Source: Hallerella sp964587155
GTDB taxonomy: Bacteria > Fibrobacterota > Fibrobacteria > Fibrobacterales > Fibrobacteraceae
Reading direction: 5' to 3'
Assembly (NCBI GenBank): GCA_964587155.1
Contig: CAZPKF010000009.1
Coordinates: 1 to 64,000 of the forward strand
Length of the DNA stretch: 64,000 bases
This document shows positions 44,218-52,623 of this stretch, piece after piece. The translations under genes and the position numbers were made by a program. The notes below the pieces were generated by a model. The model ran no database searches. It saw nothing but the letters and a program-made list of their open reading frames with translations, and was not told the DNA's origin. The stretch's first letter is position 1. Each line of letters opens with the position of its first letter.

Positions 44218-44243
44218 GTGGCTGTTCAAAACGAGGATAGCCT

Positions 44244-44276
44244 ATGAAGATGAGACTAAAAGGCGCGCAAGCCTAG
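44244..44276 (+). CDS. Possible leader peptide upstream of metY
   Basis: A 10-codon frame (MKMRLKGAQA) starts 6 nt after a good GAGGA ribosome site and about 20 nt after the predicted transcript start. It holds two methionine codons. Its last codons form a hairpin (AGGC/GCCT, 44261-44274) whose 3' side contains the first base of its stop codon. Such an arrangement is typical of attenuation peptides, but the frame is very short and could be chance. Confidence 0.35.
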   Translation: MKMRLKGAQA

Positions 44277-44295
44277 ATATTGCGAAGAACCGTTA

Positions 44296-44347
44296 CTTGA
44301 ATCCGGTAAAAATTGATTCAGGAAAAATTTACCGCAGCGAAGTCTGC
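44296..44347 (+). promoter_or_regulatory. Structured metY leader, possible pseudoknot
   Basis: Stem 1 is CTTGAATC (44296-44303) with GATTCAGG (44315-44322). Its 11-nt loop contains CGGTAAA (44304-44310), which is perfectly complementary to TTTACCG (44328-44334) beyond an A-rich linker. This is the connectivity of an H-type pseudoknot or of two exclusive hairpins. A further GCAG/CTGC hairpin follows at 44334-44347, just before the metY ribosome site AAAGAGG (44362-44368). It does not match the S-box (SAM-I) consensus as far as I can see. A methionine- or SAM-responsive switch is an inference from position. Confidence 0.4.
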
Positions 44348-44376
44348 AACCAAATTTAAACAAAGAGGTTTTTACC

Positions 44377-45666
44377 ATGACGATTACAAACAAGAAATAC
44401 CATTTTGAAACGCTCCAGCTTCACGTTGGCCAAGAACAGGCTGATCCGGCGACAGATTCGCGGGCGGTGCCTATTTATGCGACAACATCTTACGTATTTC
44501 ACAATTCTCAACACGCGGCGGATCGATTTGGACTTCGCGATTCGGGAAATATCTATGGGCGCTTGACCAATTCCACGCAAGGCGTTTTGGAACAGCGAAT
44601 CGCCGCACTTGAAGGTGGATCCGCCGCGTTGGCTGTTGCATCTGGCGCAGCGGCGATTACGTATGCGATAGAAGCTTTGGCACAGGCGGGGGATCACGTC
44701 GTTGCGCAAAAGACCATCTACGGCGGCACGTATAATTTGCTGAAGCATACGTTGAAACAGTTTGGTGTTGAAACGTCGTTTGTGGATGCGCACAATCTTT
44801 CGGAAGTGGAAAACGCCATTCGCCCCAATACAAAAATTCTTTACTTGGAAACTCTCGGAAATCCAAATTCAGACATTCCCGATTTGGATGCGCTGATAGA
44901 ATTGGGACACAAACACGGTTTGGCCGTTGTCGTAGACAATACGTTCGGTACGCCGTATTTGATTCGCCCCATTGAACACGGCGCAGATGTTGTCGTCCAT
45001 TCCGCAACGAAATTTATCGGTGGCCATGGTACGACTTTAGGGGGAATTATTGTTGAATCGGGAAAGACGAACTGGAAGTCCGGAAAATTCCCTCGAATCG
45101 CCAACCCGAACGAAAGCTATCATGGCGTCAGTTTTGCTGATGCGGTTCCCGGTGCGGCTTTCGTCACGTATATCCGGGCGATTCTCCTTCGCGATCAAGG
45201 AGCTTCCATTTCGCCGTTTGCCGCATGGGCGCTTATCCAGGGAACCGAAACGCTTTCTCTCCGGATTGAACGTCATGTGCAGAACACGAAGAAAGTTGTG
45301 GAATTTCTCTCGAAACATCCGAAGGTAGCTTCGGTAAGCCATCCGAGTTTGCCCAACCATCCGGATCATGAACGTTACCTCAAATACTTCCCGAACGGAG
45401 GCGCATCCATATTCACGTTTGAAATTCGGGGCGGTAAAGAGGCTGCCTGGAAATTTATCGACAGCTTGCAGATTTTCAGTTTGCTTGCGAATGTCGCCGA
45501 TGTGAAAAGCCTGGTCATTCACCCGGCATCAACGACACATTCTGAATTGAACGAGGCGGAACTTGCTGATCAGGGGATTACCCAAAGCACGATTCGGCTG
45601 TCTGTTGGAACAGAAAACATCGAAGACATTATCGAAGACCTTTCCCAGGCGTTCGACAAAGTTTGA
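44377..45666 (+). CDS. metY: O-acetylhomoserine sulfhydrylase (aminocarboxypropyltransferase)
   Basis: PLP enzyme that makes homocysteine from O-acetylhomoserine and sulfide, a direct-sulfhydrylation step of methionine synthesis. It is 429 aa, with the longer size of MetY rather than the 380 aa of MetB/MetC. Lys212 in HSATKFIGGHG binds PLP. Other motifs are YGRLTNSTQGVLEQR, the PLP aspartate in VVVDNTFGTPYL, and the C-terminal SLVIHPASTTH. Ribosome site AAAGAGG. The leader is unusually structured. Confidence 0.94.
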   Translation: MTITNKKYHFETLQLHVGQEQADPATDSRAVPIYATTSYVFHNSQHAADRFGLRDSGNIYGRLTNSTQGVLEQRIAALEGGSAALAVASGAAAITYAIEALAQAGDHVVAQKTIYGGTYNLLKHTLKQFGVETSFVDAHNLSEVENAIRPNTKILYLETLGNPNSDIPDLDALIELGHKHGLAVVVDNTFGTPYLIRPIEHGADVVVHSATKFIGGHGTTLGGIIVESGKTNWKSGKFPRIANPNESYHGVSFADAVPGAAFVTYIRAILLRDQGASISPFAAWALIQGTETLSLRIERHVQNTKKVVEFLSKHPKVASVSHPSLPNHPDHERYLKYFPNGGASIFTFEIRGGKEAAWKFIDSLQIFSLLANVADVKSLVIHPASTTHSELNEAELADQGITQSTIRLSVGTENIEDIIEDLSQAFDKV

Positions 45667-45708
45667 TTGCCTTTGGGAACCGTAAAAAGGATTGATGTTG
45701 AGAAAGAT

Positions 45709-45743
45709 CCGCATTTCAGCCTATTGAGGTGCGGAGCTTTTTT
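45709..45743 (+). terminator. Terminator after metY
   Basis: A 10-bp stem CCGCATTTCA / TGAGGTGCGG (two wobbles), loop of 6 nt, then AGC and six T residues. Confidence 0.8.
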
Positions 45744-45777
45744 ATTATTGTGACAACCATTTGCTGGAGAGATGAAT

Positions 45778-46626
45778 ATGACTTCCGCTTATAAACGTGT
45801 TTTGACGATTCAAGACATTTCCTGCGTTGGACAGTGCTCGCTTACTGTCGCCCTTCCCATTATTTCTGCTTGCGGCATGGAAACTGCGGTATTGCCGTCT
45901 GCAGTACTTTCGACTCATACGGGAGGTTTCAAAGGTTACACGTTTCGGGACCTCACCGATGATATGCCCAAAATTCTCGCTCATTGGCAAAAGGAAAAAA
46001 TTTTCTTTGATGTCTTTTACACGGGCTACTTGGGCAGCGCCAAGCAGGTCGAATATGTTCTGGACATTTTGAATTCTGTTCGGAAGCAAGACAGCGTGAA
46101 CGTTGTGGATCCGGCCATGGCCGACAACGGCAAACTTTATCCGGGTTTTGACGATGCATTTGTCGAAGCGATGCGCCCTCTTGTCTCGGCGGCGGATTAC
46201 GTTTTGCCCAATATTACCGAAGCGGCGCTTCTTACGGGGAACGATTACCGCGAATCTTACAACGAAGATTACATCAAAAAGCTTTCGGCGGATTTGGTTG
46301 CGTTGGGGGCAAAGGCCGTTGTGTTGACTGGCGTGAGTTATACGCCGCAAACGACAGGTGTCTCCGTATTTGAAAATGGCAAGATTTCTTATTACGCCCA
46401 TCGGAAAATCGAAGGCGGTTGCCATGGGACAGGAGACGTTTATGCGTCTGCTTTTGTCGGGGCACTTTCCCGGGGGAATTCTCCGTTCAAATCGGCGAAA
46501 ATCGCGGCGGACTATACGGTGAAATGCATCGAAAATACCCAGGGCGACAAAGAACATTGGTATGGCGTTAAGTTCGAAACGGCGATTTCGACCCTTCTTT
46601 CCGCGTTGAACGGGGCGGCAAAGTAA
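45778..46626 (+). CDS. pdxY: Pyridoxal/pyridoxamine kinase
   Basis: Phosphorylates B6 vitamers to PLP precursors (ribokinase fold). It is 282 aa. The start GGAGAG site is 6 nt before ATG 45778; an ATG at 45772 directly follows it and is less likely. Motifs: VLTIQDISCVGQCSL, STHTGGF, VVDPAMADNGKLY, PNITEAALL, and GGCHGTGDVYASA (the anion hole and catalytic aspartate). It stands next to metY, a PLP enzyme, though a terminator separates them. PdxK and PdxY cannot be told apart by eye. Confidence 0.9.
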   Translation: MTSAYKRVLTIQDISCVGQCSLTVALPIISACGMETAVLPSAVLSTHTGGFKGYTFRDLTDDMPKILAHWQKEKIFFDVFYTGYLGSAKQVEYVLDILNSVRKQDSVNVVDPAMADNGKLYPGFDDAFVEAMRPLVSAADYVLPNITEAALLTGNDYRESYNEDYIKKLSADLVALGAKAVVLTGVSYTPQTTGVSVFENGKISYYAHRKIEGGCHGTGDVYASAFVGALSRGNSPFKSAKIAADYTVKCIENTQGDKEHWYGVKFETAISTLLSALNGAAK

Positions 46627-46665
46627 GCCACTTCTAACTTGCCTGCTCATTTTGTAAAAAGATGC

Positions 46666-46693
46666 TTCACAATAAAAGCGCTTTTGCTATATT
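46666..46693 (+). promoter_or_regulatory. Promoter of the malic enzyme gene, with palindrome
   Basis: TTCACA (46666-46671), a 16-nt spacer and TATATT (46688-46693). The spacer contains the 12-bp perfect palindrome AAAAGCGCTTTT (46674-46685), a possible operator. Confidence 0.5.
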
Positions 46694-46732
46694 TGCGCGG
46701 AAAAATATCGTAGGAACAACAAGAGGTCAATT

Positions 46733-49033
46733 ATGTCCACTTTGAACGAACAGGCTTTAGCTTACCATGCAAGCGGCAAACCGGGAAAGATAGAAGTTGT
46801 CCCGACTAAACCGCACAGTACGCAGACGGATCTGGGCCTTGCTTATACGCCGGGGGTCGCCGTCCCCTGTCAGGAAATTGAAAAGGACAACAACAAGGCT
46901 TACGATTATACGGCCAAAGGGAATCTTGTTGCGGTGATTTCGAACGGTACGGCTGTTCTCGGACTGGGTGACATTGGGGCTGTCGCCGGAAAGCCTGTGA
47001 TGGAAGGCAAGGGACTTCTCTTCAAGATTTACGCAGGCGTCGATGTTTTCGATATTGAAATCAACGAAAAGGACCCGAAAAAATTCGTTGAAATTGTCAA
47101 GGGAATCGCGCCGACATTTGGCGGAATCAACTTGGAAGATATCAAAGCGCCGGAGTGCTTTGAAATTGAAGACACGCTGAAAAAAGAACTCGACATTCCC
47201 GTGATGCACGATGACCAGCATGGAACGGCCATCATCAGCAGTGCTGCTCTGGTCAACGCCCTCACTATTGCGGGTAAAGACATCTCTGAAGTCAAATGCG
47301 TGGTGAATGGAGCTGGAGCTGCGGCAATAGCCTGCACAAAGCTTTACCTTTCTCTCGGCCTTAAAAAAGAAAACGTCGTCATGGTCGACAGCAAGGGCGT
47401 TATCCGCAAAGACCGCAAAAATTTGACTCCGCAAAAGGAATTTTTTGCAACGGATCGCACCGATGTTTCCACGTTGGCGGAAGCGTTGAAAGGCGCAGAC
47501 GTGTTCCTCGGACTTTCCAAACCGGATGTTTTGAATGCGGAAATGATTCAGTCAATGGCGAAAAATCCAATTGTCTTCGCTTTGGCGAATCCGGTTCCCG
47601 AAGTCTCTTACGATGTCGCAATGGGTGCCCGCGAGGACATTATTTTTGCCACGGGTCGATCGGACTATCCGAACCAGGTGAACAATGTTATCGGATTCCC
47701 CTACATTTTCCGCGGTGCGTTGGATGTCCGCGCTACGGAAATCAATGAACACATGAAACACGCTGCTGTTCGCGCCATTGCGGATCTTGCGCACAAGCCC
47801 GTTCCCGATGTTGTCAATATCGCATATAATTCCGAACGGTTCTCTTTTGGCCGCAAGTATTTGATTCCGAAGCCGTTGGATCCGCGGCTGCTCACGGAAG
47901 TTTCTATTGCCGTAGCGAAGGCTGCTTGTGAAAGCGGTGTCGCCCGTAAGCCGATTACGGATTGGGACGCTTATTACGACAAGCTTCGCGACATGATGGG
48001 TTACGACAATAAACTGATGCGCGATTATACGGACATGGCAAAGACCAATCCGAAACGCGTCGTCTTCACCGATGGCGAAAGCGTCAATACAATCAAGGCT
48101 GCCGTGCAAACGCTTGCCGAAGGTGTTGCGAAGCCCATTCTCTTGGGCAACGTGGAAAACATCCAAAAGATTTTTGCCGCAGAAGGACTTTCGTCCGAAG
48201 GTGTGCAAATTATCAATCCGCGCTCTGCCGAAGAAATTGGCCGGCGTCAAAAATTCGCTAAGCTTTACAGCGAAGAAAATGGCCGCAATGGCATTACACT
48301 TTCTCAAGCTTACGATGAAATGTTCCGCCGGGACAGGTTTGGAATGATGCTCCTCAAAACGGGTGACGCGGATGCGTGCCTTGTTGGCGGAAGCAGCCGC
48401 TTTGCCGATGCCGCGGAAACGGCGAAAAAAATCATCGGTATCCGCAAGGATTACAAGCATTTTGGAGCGCTCCATATTCTGAGCACCAAAAAGGGAACTT
48501 ATTTCCTCGCCGACACATTGGTGAATGCCGATGCCGATGTGGACACGCTTGTCGATATTGCCAAACTGACGCATGATGCTGTTCGTTTCTTTGCGCACGA
48601 GCCGGTGATGGCTATGCTTTCTTACTCCAATTTCGGCAGCGATCCCAAAAAGACGGGTTGCGCACAAAAGGTTCGGGAAGCGGTCGCCAAACTCCACGAA
48701 CAATATCCGGATTATGTCGTCGATGGCGAAATGCATGTGAATGTTGCGTTAGACGACAAGCTTCGCGACAGCAAATATCCGTTTACCAAACTTTTTGGTC
48801 AAACGGTAAACACGCTCATCTTCCCCAGTTTGAGCGCAGCCAGCACCACGTGCCGTATGTTGTTGTCGATGGGCGTTACCGAAAGCATAGGTCCTGTGCA
48901 AATGGGATTAAACAAGCCCGTGCATTTTGCCGAAGCGGATAGTTCGTCTCACGAGCTGTTCAAATTGGCGGTGATTACTGTCGTTGATGCTATCGCACAA
49001 GAACAAAAAGAGCGCAGCACAAAATCGCACTGA
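46733..49033 (+). CDS. maeB: NADP-type malic enzyme with phosphotransacetylase-like domain
   Basis: It is 766 aa. Residues 1-425 form malic enzyme, which converts malate to pyruvate and CO2: LGLAYTPGVAVPCQEI, VMHDDQHGTAI (metal aspartates) and the nucleotide fold VVNGAGAAAIACTKL. Residues 430-766 are a phosphotransacetylase-like domain (DACLVGGSSRFADAAETAK and FPSLSAASTTCRMLLSMG); in studied homologues it is regulatory, responding to acetyl-CoA, not catalytic. Ribosome site AGAGG. It could provide pyruvate and reducing power in the mixed-acid fermentation suggested by ackA. Confidence 0.95.
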   Translation: MSTLNEQALAYHASGKPGKIEVVPTKPHSTQTDLGLAYTPGVAVPCQEIEKDNNKAYDYTAKGNLVAVISNGTAVLGLGDIGAVAGKPVMEGKGLLFKIYAGVDVFDIEINEKDPKKFVEIVKGIAPTFGGINLEDIKAPECFEIEDTLKKELDIPVMHDDQHGTAIISSAALVNALTIAGKDISEVKCVVNGAGAAAIACTKLYLSLGLKKENVVMVDSKGVIRKDRKNLTPQKEFFATDRTDVSTLAEALKGADVFLGLSKPDVLNAEMIQSMAKNPIVFALANPVPEVSYDVAMGAREDIIFATGRSDYPNQVNNVIGFPYIFRGALDVRATEINEHMKHAAVRAIADLAHKPVPDVVNIAYNSERFSFGRKYLIPKPLDPRLLTEVSIAVAKAACESGVARKPITDWDAYYDKLRDMMGYDNKLMRDYTDMAKTNPKRVVFTDGESVNTIKAAVQTLAEGVAKPILLGNVENIQKIFAAEGLSSEGVQIINPRSAEEIGRRQKFAKLYSEENGRNGITLSQAYDEMFRRDRFGMMLLKTGDADACLVGGSSRFADAAETAKKIIGIRKDYKHFGALHILSTKKGTYFLADTLVNADADVDTLVDIAKLTHDAVRFFAHEPVMAMLSYSNFGSDPKKTGCAQKVREAVAKLHEQYPDYVVDGEMHVNVALDDKLRDSKYPFTKLFGQTVNTLIFPSLSAASTTCRMLLSMGVTESIGPVQMGLNKPVHFAEADSSSHELFKLAVITVVDAIAQEQKERSTKSH

Positions 49034-49052
49034 TTTTTGCAAAGACGTCTTT

Positions 49053-49080
49053 CGCCCCGGGATTCCGGGGCTTTTTTTTT
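49053..49080 (+). terminator. Terminator of the malic enzyme gene
   Basis: A 7-bp GC stem (GCCCCGG / CCGGGGC, loop GATT) is followed by about ten T residues. Confidence 0.95.
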
Positions 49081-49141
49081 GAACGAAACGCCTTTTACAC
49101 GGAAGTTGCGGAAAAAATATTTTGCTTTCCAAATGCCGTTT

Positions 49142-49155
49142 TATTTTTCAAAACA
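49142..49155 (+). promoter_or_regulatory. -10-like hexamer directly before cotH-like gene
   Basis: TATTTT lies 8 nt before the ATG and no ribosome-binding site is present. One more case of the probable leaderless layout. Confidence 0.3.
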
Positions 49156-50562
49156 ATGAAAACGGTGCTTCGAATTTTTGCGTGGATTTATTTGGGCGTA
49201 TTTGGAAATGGATGTTCTTCTCCTGATGCGGCAAATCCGATGGAAGAATATTTCTCACCTTCGTCGGGGAATGATGCTGTTTTGCTTTCTAGCTCTGCTG
49301 GAGTCCCTGCGCAAGAAAGAGATTCCGCTGATACGGAAATGTCGTCTGCGGTTTATCCGTATTCTTCGAATTCAACAGAAAGTGCTTGGGATTCGACTCC
49401 CAATGGAATTCCCTATTTGAAAATAGCGACAAACGATGGCGCTAAAATCGAAGTGGATTACGTCCTCTGTTCCATTCGATTGAATGGAAATGGAGTTTAC
49501 GAAAACGTTGTTGTCGATAGTGTGAAAATTAGACAGCGAGGAAATTCAACGCGGATTTATTACGACAAAAAACCGTATCGGATAAAGCTTCCCGTAAAAC
49601 AATCTCTGCTTGGACTTTCGGCAAATAAAGACTGTGTCCTACTTGCCAATTACCGCGACCCGACAGGGTTTATGAATGCGATTGCGTTTGACATTGCCCG
49701 CGAAATGGGTAACTTCGCTTTTGTGAATTCCAACCGATTTGTCGATGTGGAATTAAATGGAGAATACATTGGATTGTATCAGTTGACAGAGCAAATTGAA
49801 CGCGCCAAAAGTCGTGTGAACATTGGCGTAGACGGAGTGCTGCTCAGTTTGGATGTGGACGATGGACCGGAAGAATCTCCTGCAGCGGGGAATAATTTTG
49901 TTTCTTCCGTTTATCGGATGCCCGTGGCTGTTAAATATCCCAAAAATCCAGACGGGGCGACCCTTGATTCTATCCGCGAAGATTTTGCCGTTCTTGAAAC
50001 GTTGATTCAACAGCAAAAAATAGATTCCCTCAAAATGCGAATGGATGTTTCTAACTATATCGATTTTATTCTTCTCCAAGAAATTACGCGAAATGTAGAA
50101 CTGGCCGCTCCGCGGAGCATGTATCTTTATAAAGAAAATGGAAAATATTATCTGGGACCTGTTTGGGATTTTGACGGCGGATTTGCGTTTGATTGGGCTT
50201 CGATGACAGATGGTCACAACTATTTTTCGTCACAGACTTTTTTGTTCGAAGACTTCGTGTATAAAAATTCCATTCCCGGATTTTTTGCGGACTTGTTTAA
50301 AGATTCCTGTTTTGCTGCCGATTACGAATCGCGATGGAAAGAACTTCAACCTGAAATTCTCTCCGTTCCATTTCAAAAGCTGGATGCGTATCAAAGAGAA
50401 AACGACCGAGCGCTGAAAAAGAATGCGCAGCGTTGGCCTATTGACAAAGACTTCGAAGAAGAAATTGGCAATTTGAAAAAATGGTTAGAAGAGCGTGTGC
50501 GGATTTACACAGGAACCATTCCTGTCGAAGAATCGCAAAATCCTTGGATGGGGTTTCGCTGA
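49156..50562 (+). CDS. CotH-family lipoprotein
   Basis: A 468-aa protein with lipobox FGNGC (Cys20) and a Ser-rich linker up to residue 85. Then comes the CotH kinase-like domain: KIRQRGNSTRIYYDKKPYRI, YQLTEQIERAKSRVNIG, and YLGPVWDFDGGFAFDW (PxWDFD motif). CotH-family proteins in Bacillus are atypical protein kinases; in cellulolytic bacteria they are frequently found in secreted fibre-associated proteins. Here the membrane anchor puts it on the surface or in the periplasm. Its end touches the end of the convergent SGNH gene with no spacer. Confidence 0.85.
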   Translation: MKTVLRIFAWIYLGVFGNGCSSPDAANPMEEYFSPSSGNDAVLLSSSAGVPAQERDSADTEMSSAVYPYSSNSTESAWDSTPNGIPYLKIATNDGAKIEVDYVLCSIRLNGNGVYENVVVDSVKIRQRGNSTRIYYDKKPYRIKLPVKQSLLGLSANKDCVLLANYRDPTGFMNAIAFDIAREMGNFAFVNSNRFVDVELNGEYIGLYQLTEQIERAKSRVNIGVDGVLLSLDVDDGPEESPAAGNNFVSSVYRMPVAVKYPKNPDGATLDSIREDFAVLETLIQQQKIDSLKMRMDVSNYIDFILLQEITRNVELAAPRSMYLYKENGKYYLGPVWDFDGGFAFDWASMTDGHNYFSSQTFLFEDFVYKNSIPGFFADLFKDSCFAADYESRWKELQPEILSVPFQKLDAYQRENDRALKKNAQRWPIDKDFEEEIGNLKKWLEERVRIYTGTIPVEESQNPWMGFR

Positions 50563-51765
50563 TTAGTTGGCTGGTTGAAGCTTCCGTCCGCGCAAATCAA
50601 AATGCTCCCCTTGAATTTGAACTTCGAATGCACCGTCTCGCACAAGAATTTTAGCAACGGACTTTGCCTGTGTTCTGTTTTGAGGACGGTGCATGGCGGA
50701 TGTTTCTTCGTAAAGCGGCGTTAACGCGTCTGCCCATAAACGGTGCATGGCGGCTCCGCCGCCGGTTTCTGCGTTAGGATGCACGCCATCGCTGGCTAAA
50801 AGTTCCGGATGTTCTTTGAAATAAGAGAAAAAGTCGGGACCTTTGGGGAGGCTGTTCACTTCTACCAGAGAATCCAAGGCGCTCAAGTAGAGAGGATTCA
50901 CTTGCCATGTGGCTTTTGCGGAATCTGTAGCGATGATGCGGGCGATAATCGGTGTGATGCCATGCGCTTTGGCGGAATCAATAATGGTTTGCATGTTTTC
51001 AATGTAATTTTGCAAATTCCAATCTCCACCACCCCAAGCGTCATTTGTTCCCATTTCAATGGCCCAAAAATGGACGTTACCGACGTTTTCCAAATACTGA
51101 GGAAGATGGGCTACGACTTCGTCGCTGTTGATGCAGCCGATGCCTCCGCGGAGCATTGCGGGCGTGTGATCGGGGAATTTTTCGTGAATGAGGGCGGCTG
51201 TTGTTTTTGTCGTATCGGATTCTTGTTGTTTCAATCCCATTTGGCTGATGCTTGTTCCCATGAAGAACCACGTGTCGTCGCCACCGTCTGTTACGTCGAA
51301 TACTTCGATTTCAAGAAAACTTCCCATTTCATTTTCTGAAGAAAACCGGATCCAGGATTTTTCTGCGAAATCGATGTTCACGCCGCGTGAAAGAACTTCA
51401 TTTCCGGTGATGACGTAAGCTGTATCCCAATCGCCATCGAGTCCCGTAGTGCTGTTTCCGGAGGTCAGAATGGAAAAATCGGAAAGAGTTGTGGTCGAGT
51501 GTCCGCAATTCGAAGTGTAATTTCCCCAGCCAACTTCGCCGTTTGCATAGAGTTCCCACGAAACGAACAATTTAGAAGCGCCCTTTCCGACGGGAATGGC
51601 GATATCTTTGGCCGATACGGATTTCCAGTTTGTTAGACTTCCGTCGGTCAGAAAATTACTTTGACCAGAAGGGAGATAGGCTGGTTTTCCGGAAGAAAGA
51701 TTTTTATTTGGCAAAATGGCCAAAGCGAATGAAGTGCAGAGGGTGATGGTGGCGAAAATTTTCAT
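50563..51765 (-). CDS. Secreted SGNH/GDSL hydrolase
   Basis: A 400-aa protein. Residues 1-17 are a signal peptide; 20-160 form a beta-rich region like an ancillary carbohydrate-binding domain; 165-340 form the SGNH esterase: block I MGTSIS (nucleophile Ser172), block III MGTNDAWG, block V SDGVHPN (Asp and His). This fits an acetyl-xylan or other carbohydrate esterase. The last 30 residues (FDLRGRKL near the end) look like a short sorting tail as in Fibrobacter secreted enzymes. The stop codon directly abuts that of the CotH gene. Divergent from dedA. Confidence 0.85.
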   Translation of the reverse strand: MKIFATITLCTSFALAILPNKNLSSGKPAYLPSGQSNFLTDGSLTNWKSVSAKDIAIPVGKGASKLFVSWELYANGEVGWGNYTSNCGHSTTTLSDFSILTSGNSTTGLDGDWDTAYVITGNEVLSRGVNIDFAEKSWIRFSSENEMGSFLEIEVFDVTDGGDDTWFFMGTSISQMGLKQQESDTTKTTAALIHEKFPDHTPAMLRGGIGCINSDEVVAHLPQYLENVGNVHFWAIEMGTNDAWGGGDWNLQNYIENMQTIIDSAKAHGITPIIARIIATDSAKATWQVNPLYLSALDSLVEVNSLPKGPDFFSYFKEHPELLASDGVHPNAETGGGAAMHRLWADALTPLYEETSAMHRPQNRTQAKSVAKILVRDGAFEVQIQGEHFDLRGRKLQPAN

Positions 51766-51790
51766 AAGAGGTCGTCTTCTTTGGCGAAAA

Positions 51791-51817
51791 TTGTTTGATT
51801 CTGTTACAATCTATATT
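51791..51817 (+). promoter_or_regulatory. Promoter of dedA-rarA
   Basis: TTGTTT (51791-51796), 15-nt spacer, TATATT (51812-51817). Confidence 0.4.
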
Positions 51818-51875
51818 TTCTACAAGGATCGGTCGTTTCAAAAGCTATCTTTATCTTTAGATTCAAGGAGATTTT

Positions 51876-52598
51876 GTGAGATCAAAAATTTTTAGTTTTG
51901 CATTCGCCGTGCTTCTTTGCACCGTTTCTGCCTTTGCTACGGGAACGCCGGACTCTTCTGCTGCGCTTTCCGAGGGCTCTATCTATTCAAAAATCACGGG
52001 TTGGTATAGTGAAAATCTGAATTACGGCTCCGTTGCCCTTTTGATGGCGATAGAAAGCTCATTTATTCCGTTTCCCAGTGAAGTTGTCGTGCCGCCCGCG
52101 GCTTACAAAGCGCTCCAACCGGATTCCGGGTTGAATATCGTTTTGATTGTGTTGTTCGCCACGCTGGGAGCTTTGGTGGGAGCCTTTGTCAATTATTATT
52201 TGGCTAAGATTTTGGGGAAGCCGATTGTTTACAAATTCGCCGATTCGCGGATTGGGCGCATGTGCCTTCTCGATTCTCAAAAAGTGGAACAGGCCGAGGC
52301 TTTTTTCCGCAAGCACGGAGCAATTTCCACTTTCGTCGGCAGGTTGCTTCCGGCGATTCGGCAGTTGATTTCAATCCCGGCAGGGCTTTCGGGAATGAAG
52401 CTCTTTCCTTTCGCCCTTTTCACAGCGTTGGGCGCTTTGATCTGGAATTCGATTTTGGCTGTTCTCGGCGTCATTGCGCATGGGCAAAGTGATATGATTG
52501 AAAAATATAACACGGAACTTTCGATTGCCATTTTGGGACTTGCCGGAATTTTCATCTGTTATGTTTTGTACAAAGGTCTCCGCAAAAAGAAATCCTGA
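51876..52598 (+). CDS. DedA family membrane protein
   Basis: A 240-aa inner-membrane protein (VTT/SNARE-associated superfamily), probably a lipid scramblase or undecaprenyl-phosphate flippase as reported for some DedA members. Motifs: ESSFIPFPSEVVVPPAA and FVGRLLPAIRQLISIPAGLS. It starts with GTG (AAGGAG 5 nt upstream). The N-terminus (residues 1-22) looks like a cleavable signal peptide, SAFATG, which is uncommon in DedA proteins. It is the first gene of an operon with rarA (25-nt gap). Confidence 0.9.
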   Translation: MRSKIFSFAFAVLLCTVSAFATGTPDSSAALSEGSIYSKITGWYSENLNYGSVALLMAIESSFIPFPSEVVVPPAAYKALQPDSGLNIVLIVLFATLGALVGAFVNYYLAKILGKPIVYKFADSRIGRMCLLDSQKVEQAEAFFRKHGAISTFVGRLLPAIRQLISIPAGLSGMKLFPFALFTALGALIWNSILAVLGVIAHGQSDMIEKYNTELSIAILGLAGIFICYVLYKGLRKKKS

Positions 52599-52623
52599 TT
52601 TTTTGAAATAAGAGAAAAATCCG

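Noticed and set aside
44224..44376. SAM-I (S-box) riboswitch before metY
   Set aside because: The conserved S-box core segments are not present; a different structured element is proposed instead.
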